From Spirochaetales bacterium (GTDB taxonomy: Bacteria > Spirochaetota > Spirochaetia > DSM-27196 > PWMO01): a DNA stretch of 8,316 bases. Numbering within the stretch: position 1 is the stretch's first letter; each line of letters opens with the position of its first letter. The DNA is taken from the NCBI GenBank assembly GCA_007130025.1, contig SLTF01000338.1, forward strand, positions 1 to 8,316, read 5' to 3'. Shown here one piece after another: positions 5,079-8,316 of this stretch. Made by a program: the position numbers and the translations under genes. The notes under the pieces are model-generated. The model saw only the letters and a program-made list of their open reading frames with translations, was not told the DNA's origin and searched no databases.

Positions 5079-7076
5079 GTGAACCGCTTCCGAGTTGCCG
5101 CCGACTTTGTGTCGGCGGGGGATCAGGGCCGGGCGATTGCGCAGCTGAGTGCGGGAATCCAGTCGGGGCACCGGTATCAGTCGCTGAAGGGCGTCACCGG
5201 TTCGGGAAAGACCTTTACCATGGCGCGCATCGTCGAAGAAGTCCAGCTCCCCACGCTGGTGGTTTCTCATAACAAAACCCTCGCCGCGCAGCTCTATCGT
5301 GAGTTCAAGGAGTTCTTTCCCGATAACGCGGTTGAGTACTTTGTCTCCTACTACGACTATTATCAGCCGGAGGCGTACGTCGCCAGTCGGGACCTCTACA
5401 TCGAGAAGGATTCCTCGATCAACGAAGAGATCGATCGACTTCGGTTGGCAGCCACTACAAACCTGTTTGAGCGTACCGACGTCATTGTGGTGGCAACGGT
5501 CTCGTGCATCTACGGTCTGGGCAGCCCAACCGACTACCGAAGCCTGCGGATTCGTCTGGACTCGGGAACCTCACTGGACCTCGGGGAGCTGAAGCGTCGT
5601 CTGGTGGGACTGCAATACGAGCGGAACGACGCGGTGCTCGGGCGCGGAACCTTTCGGGTGCGCGGCGATGTGGTAGAGATCTTCCCTGCTTACAGCGAGA
5701 CGGCGTACCGGATTGAGCTCTCCTGGGACGAGATCGAGCGTATTCGCGTGATTCATCCGCTGACGGGCGAGACGCTGGAAGAGCGACAGGTTGCGGTGAT
5801 CTATCCCGCGAAACATTTTGTGACCCAGGAAAACCAGATTGCTCTGGCGGTAGCCCGCATTCGAGAAGAACTCGATGAACGCTACCAGGAGCTGATTGCG
5901 GCGAACCGCCTGGTTGAGGCTCAGAGGCTTCGATCGCGGACCCTCTACGACATTGAGATGCTGCAGGAGATGGGACAGTGCCCGGGCATCGAGAACTACT
6001 CCCGACATCTCTCCGCCCGGGAAGCGGGTGAACGGCCGGCGGTGCTGTTGGATTACTTTCCCGACGACTTTCTGGTCTTTATTGATGAGAGCCATGTGAC
6101 CGTTCCGCAGATTCGGGGGATGTACGCCGGGGACCGCTCCCGCAAACAGTCGCTGGTTGAGTACGGATTTCGGCTTCCCTCAGCCCTCGACAACCGGCCG
6201 CTTGTCTACGAAGAGTTCGATTCGCTGGTGCGACGGACCGTGTACGTCTCCGCGACTCCGGGCGACGAAGAAATCGAGCGCTCTACCCAGGTGGTTGAGC
6301 AGATCATTCGCCCAACGGGCCTGCTCGATCCGGAGCTGGAGATCCACCCCACCGAGGGGCAGATCGATCATCTGTACGGACAGATCCGAAACCGCATCGC
6401 CGCGGGTGAGCGCGTCCTGATCACCACATTGACCAAAAAAATGGCGGAGGACCTCACTACCTACCTCACCAACATGGGTCTTGGCGTGCGGTACATCCAC
6501 TCCGAGGTAGAAACCATTCAACGGGTCGAGCTGTTAACTGACCTCCGGCTCGGACGTTACGACGTACTGGTGGGAATCAACCTGCTGCGGGAGGGAATTG
6601 ACCTGCCGGAGGTCTCACTCATTGCCATCCTCGATGCCGACAAGGTCGGCTTTCTCCGCTCCGCCCGTTCCCTGATCCAGATCATCGGGCGCGCGGCGCG
6701 GAACGAGAACGGCCGGGTCATCATGTACGCCGATCGCATGAGCGACGCCATGCGGCAGGCAATTGACGAAACAAATCGCCGCCGCGAGATACAGCGACGC
6801 TTCAACGAAGAACACGGAATCACTCCGCGGACGATTCAGAAAGCGGTGCAGGACATCCTGACGCGCGAGAAAGACGAAAAGAAAAAAACCGAGGCGGTTT
6901 CGATTGAGATTCTGAAGAAGAGCTTCAACGTTCTGGTGCCGCGCGAGCGTGCACGGCTGATTCGGGAGTTGGAAGCACTGATGCTCGAACACGCCAAAAA
7001 CCTGGAATTCGAACTCGCCGCGTTGGTACGCGACGAGATTGAGACCCTCAAACAGATGGGGGGAAGCCCGTCGTGA
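5079..7076 (+). CDS. uvrB: UvrABC excinuclease subunit B
   Basis: UvrB is the damage-verifying ATPase of nucleotide excision repair: it receives the lesion from UvrA and recruits UvrC for incision. The protein has 665 residues (E. coli 673). In order: Walker A GVTGSGKT (38-45); the beta-hairpin YYDYYQPEAY (91-100) that inserts between the strands; the UvrA-interaction domain (about 150-250); YRB/linker region; Walker B-like FIDESH (334-339); SATPG (391-395); the second RecA-like domain with RYIHSEVETIQR (471-482), VLVGINLLREGIDLPEV (496-512) and QIIGRAARN (534-542); and a C-terminal UVR domain (about 623-660) for UvrC contact. All key motifs are intact. The start is GTG 5079: it gives MNRFRVAADF, matching the usual N-terminus, and GGGGGA at 5065-5070 lies 8 nt upstream, whereas the GTG at 5073 is too close to it. 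The stop overlaps the next start by 4 nt. A CTGT-N8-ACGG upstream is not a convincing LexA box. Confidence 0.98.
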   Translation: MNRFRVAADFVSAGDQGRAIAQLSAGIQSGHRYQSLKGVTGSGKTFTMARIVEEVQLPTLVVSHNKTLAAQLYREFKEFFPDNAVEYFVSYYDYYQPEAYVASRDLYIEKDSSINEEIDRLRLAATTNLFERTDVIVVATVSCIYGLGSPTDYRSLRIRLDSGTSLDLGELKRRLVGLQYERNDAVLGRGTFRVRGDVVEIFPAYSETAYRIELSWDEIERIRVIHPLTGETLEERQVAVIYPAKHFVTQENQIALAVARIREELDERYQELIAANRLVEAQRLRSRTLYDIEMLQEMGQCPGIENYSRHLSAREAGERPAVLLDYFPDDFLVFIDESHVTVPQIRGMYAGDRSRKQSLVEYGFRLPSALDNRPLVYEEFDSLVRRTVYVSATPGDEEIERSTQVVEQIIRPTGLLDPELEIHPTEGQIDHLYGQIRNRIAAGERVLITTLTKKMAEDLTTYLTNMGLGVRYIHSEVETIQRVELLTDLRLGRYDVLVGINLLREGIDLPEVSLIAILDADKVGFLRSARSLIQIIGRAARNENGRVIMYADRMSDAMRQAIDETNRRREIQRRFNEEHGITPRTIQKAVQDILTREKDEKKKTEAVSIEILKKSFNVLVPRERARLIRELEALMLEHAKNLEFELAALVRDEIETLKQMGGSPS

Positions 7077-7477
7077 GTCACCGAAGTCGATGGATGCGGG
7101 GATTCGCGGTAGTGTTTACCGCGGGTTTGGTACTGCTTCTCGGCGGGTGCGATCGGGTTGAGACTCCCACGGGTGTCGACCTGCCGCCCACACCGGTGGT
7201 GTCGGCCCGGCCGGCGTGGGCCGTGGTTCGCGGTGCCTACGTGCAGATTCTCTCACAGCCGACCGGAGAGGCGGAGATCGAAGGGCACGTGCGCCGAGGC
7301 GCCGTGCTTCGTGTTCATTCGCGGACACCATTCACCACGTCGGTTGACGGCGTGCGAAACCATTGGTATGCGGTGTCGACCGCTGAGTTCTCCGGATGGA
7401 TGTTTGGGGCCTTCATCGATACCTACGCGAGCGAAGCGGTTGCACGCAGTGCGGCGGAGGCGATACGGTCACCATGA
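7073..7477 (+). CDS. Small lipoprotein with bacterial SH3-like domain
   Basis: This 134-residue protein starts with a basic N-terminus (MSHRSRWMRG) and a hydrophobic stretch ending in the lipobox LGGC (Cys26), so it is probably exported and lipid-modified, leaving about 109 residues outside the cytoplasmic membrane. After a Pro-rich linker, residues about 48-118 look like a bacterial SH3 domain: AWAVVRGAYVQILSQPTGEAEIEGHV, then a central strand region with GAVLRVHSR, then WYAVSTAEFSGWMFGAFID, where the SGW(M/V) ending is typical. Such domains often bind cell-wall peptides, but the ligand here is unknown. Start: GTG 7073, overlapping the uvrB TGA (GTGA), with a purine-rich GGGGGGAAG at 7058-7066. 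An internal ATG at 7094 would shorten the basic N-terminus and cannot be excluded. The 4-nt overlaps at both ends suggest translational coupling with uvrB and with the DUF445 gene. Spirochaete lipoboxes are looser than those of E. coli, so a Gly at -2 is acceptable. Confidence 0.82.
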   Translation: MSHRSRWMRGFAVVFTAGLVLLLGGCDRVETPTGVDLPPTPVVSARPAWAVVRGAYVQILSQPTGEAEIEGHVRRGAVLRVHSRTPFTTSVDGVRNHWYAVSTAEFSGWMFGAFIDTYASEAVARSAAEAIRSP

Positions 7478-8316
7478 CGGGTACCCTGGCCTCCAGGATC
7501 GTACCGATTCTCCCGTGGATCATTCCCCCGACGGTGGGAGCGGCCATTGGGTATCTGACGAACGCGGTGGCGATTCGCATGCTGTTCCGGCCTTTACGGG
7601 CGTATCGAGTGTTTGGACTTCGCGTTCCGTTCACGCCGGGAATTATTCCCCGGCAACGGCACCAGCTGGCGGTGAGTATTGGGCGGATGGTTGCAAAGCA
7701 CCTGCTGACCGAGGATGCCGTGCGATCCCATACCGGAACCCCGAAGTTCCACGGCGCCGTACGGGAGTCGGTTGGCCGATTTACCACCGGGACGCTTGAG
7801 GCGGTTCCGTCCGAGCACTCACGCGACATCGTGCGAACCGTGGTCGCGGCTGCGGAAACGACCATCGATCAGGTGGTCGAAAAACTCCTGCACTCCGAGC
7901 CGTTCGTAGAGGGGGTAGGGCGCGCCACCCATAACGCGGCGGTCTCGATCACCGGCACGTCAATCGACACCTATCTGCCCTTCGTCGAAGATCGGCTTGG
8001 AAGCCTCGTTGACGCGGTATGCGACTCCCTTGGCGCCGGCGCCGCCCGCGAGGTGGTGCTTGCTTCGGTTGATCGGTGGATTTCCGAGCAGCTGCGTGGC
8101 AATACGCCGGTACGATCGCTCCTGCCGGACCGTTTCGTGGACATGATTGCCCAGACCGTTTCCGGGGTCTATGAGCCCACCGTTGAACACACGATCGAGT
8201 GGGTTCGGACGCCGGAGGTACGCGCGGAGCTGTCGCGGCACGGGAGGGTCATCCTCCGGCGGATCATTGAGAAGCTGAGCGTTGTGCAGCGGTTCTTTGT
8301 GAGTGCCGCGCAATAC
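7474..8316 (+). CDS. DUF445 family membrane-associated protein (3' end outside window)
   Basis: The frame is open from ATG 7474 to the last base, giving 281 residues. The start overlaps the lipoprotein stop (ATGA). The N-terminus has a hydrophobic segment (about 8-30) running into GYLTNAVAIRMLFRPL (25-40), the signature of DUF445 proteins, followed by FTPGIIPRQRHQLAVSIGRMVAKHLLT (starting near residue 50; key parts FTPGIIPRQR and IGRMVA). The remainder is a long, mostly helical region with alternating charged and hydrophobic residues, typical of this family. Family members usually have about 380-420 residues and a second hydrophobic stretch at the C-terminus, which would lie beyond the window. 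The biochemical role is unknown; members are thought to be membrane-anchored. The nearest ribosome-like site, GGAGG at 7456-7460, is 13 nt upstream, rather far, so the gene probably depends on coupling to the lipoprotein gene. Confidence 0.87.
   Translation, partial: MTGTLASRIVPILPWIIPPTVGAAIGYLTNAVAIRMLFRPLRAYRVFGLRVPFTPGIIPRQRHQLAVSIGRMVAKHLLTEDAVRSHTGTPKFHGAVRESVGRFTTGTLEAVPSEHSRDIVRTVVAAAETTIDQVVEKLLHSEPFVEGVGRATHNAAVSITGTSIDTYLPFVEDRLGSLVDAVCDSLGAGAAREVVLASVDRWISEQLRGNTPVRSLLPDRFVDMIAQTVSGVYEPTVEHTIEWVRTPEVRAELSRHGRVILRRIIEKLSVVQRFFVSAAQY

Overview
This GC-rich window (roughly 60% by eye) carries seven protein-coding genes, packed almost without gaps. It has no recognisable tRNA, rRNA, CRISPR array, insertion sequence or prophage gene. 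The best guess for the source is a free-living spirochaete of the Spirochaeta/Alkalispirochaeta kind. This rests on the style of the membrane-anchored HtrA protease (N-terminus MKLYSRKQL), the variant Walker B region of the ComM-like ATPase, and the SH3 lipoprotein and DUF445 neighbours. It is recall-based inference, not a computed placement.

Layout: (1) Positions 1-936 (+) hold the C-terminal part of an unrecognised acidic protein whose 5' end lies outside the window. (2) Positions 976-1590 (-) hold a solitary HsdS-like protein with a single target-recognition domain. It is the only minus-strand gene. It converges on gene 1 and diverges from rnhA, and has a clear sigma-70-type promoter whose -10 lies inside a 16-bp interrupted palindrome. 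(3) Positions 1689-2141 (+) encode RNase HI with a complete active site. (4) Positions 2251-3789 (+) encode a ComM/YifB-type AAA+ ATPase. (5) Positions 3824-5044 (+) encode a DegS/HtrA-like membrane-anchored serine protease with one PDZ domain, with its own promoter at the comM/htrA junction. (6) Positions 5079-7076 (+) encode UvrB. (7) Positions 7073-7477 (+) encode a small SH3-like lipoprotein. (8) Positions 7474-8316 (+) hold the start of a DUF445 membrane-associated protein that runs off the window. Entry 1 and entry 8 are partial, so the count is six complete genes or more precisely six complete plus two partial.

How they may work together: the plus-strand block mixes nucleic-acid processing (RNase HI, ComM-like helicase, UvrB) with envelope functions (HtrA protease, lipoprotein, DUF445). 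uvrB, the lipoprotein gene and the DUF445 gene overlap by 4 nt at each junction (GTGA, then ATGA), so they are probably translationally coupled. Four consecutive genes (comM, htrA, uvrB, lipoprotein) appear to start with GTG.

Nothing here is clearly a new multi-gene system. The most unusual element is the orphan specificity-subunit-like gene with its palindrome-overlapped promoter. Second is an inverted repeat that brackets the htrA -10 element and covers part of its ribosome-binding site. The longest gap between genes is about 110 nt (rnhA-comM), so there is no gene-free stretch over 300 nt.
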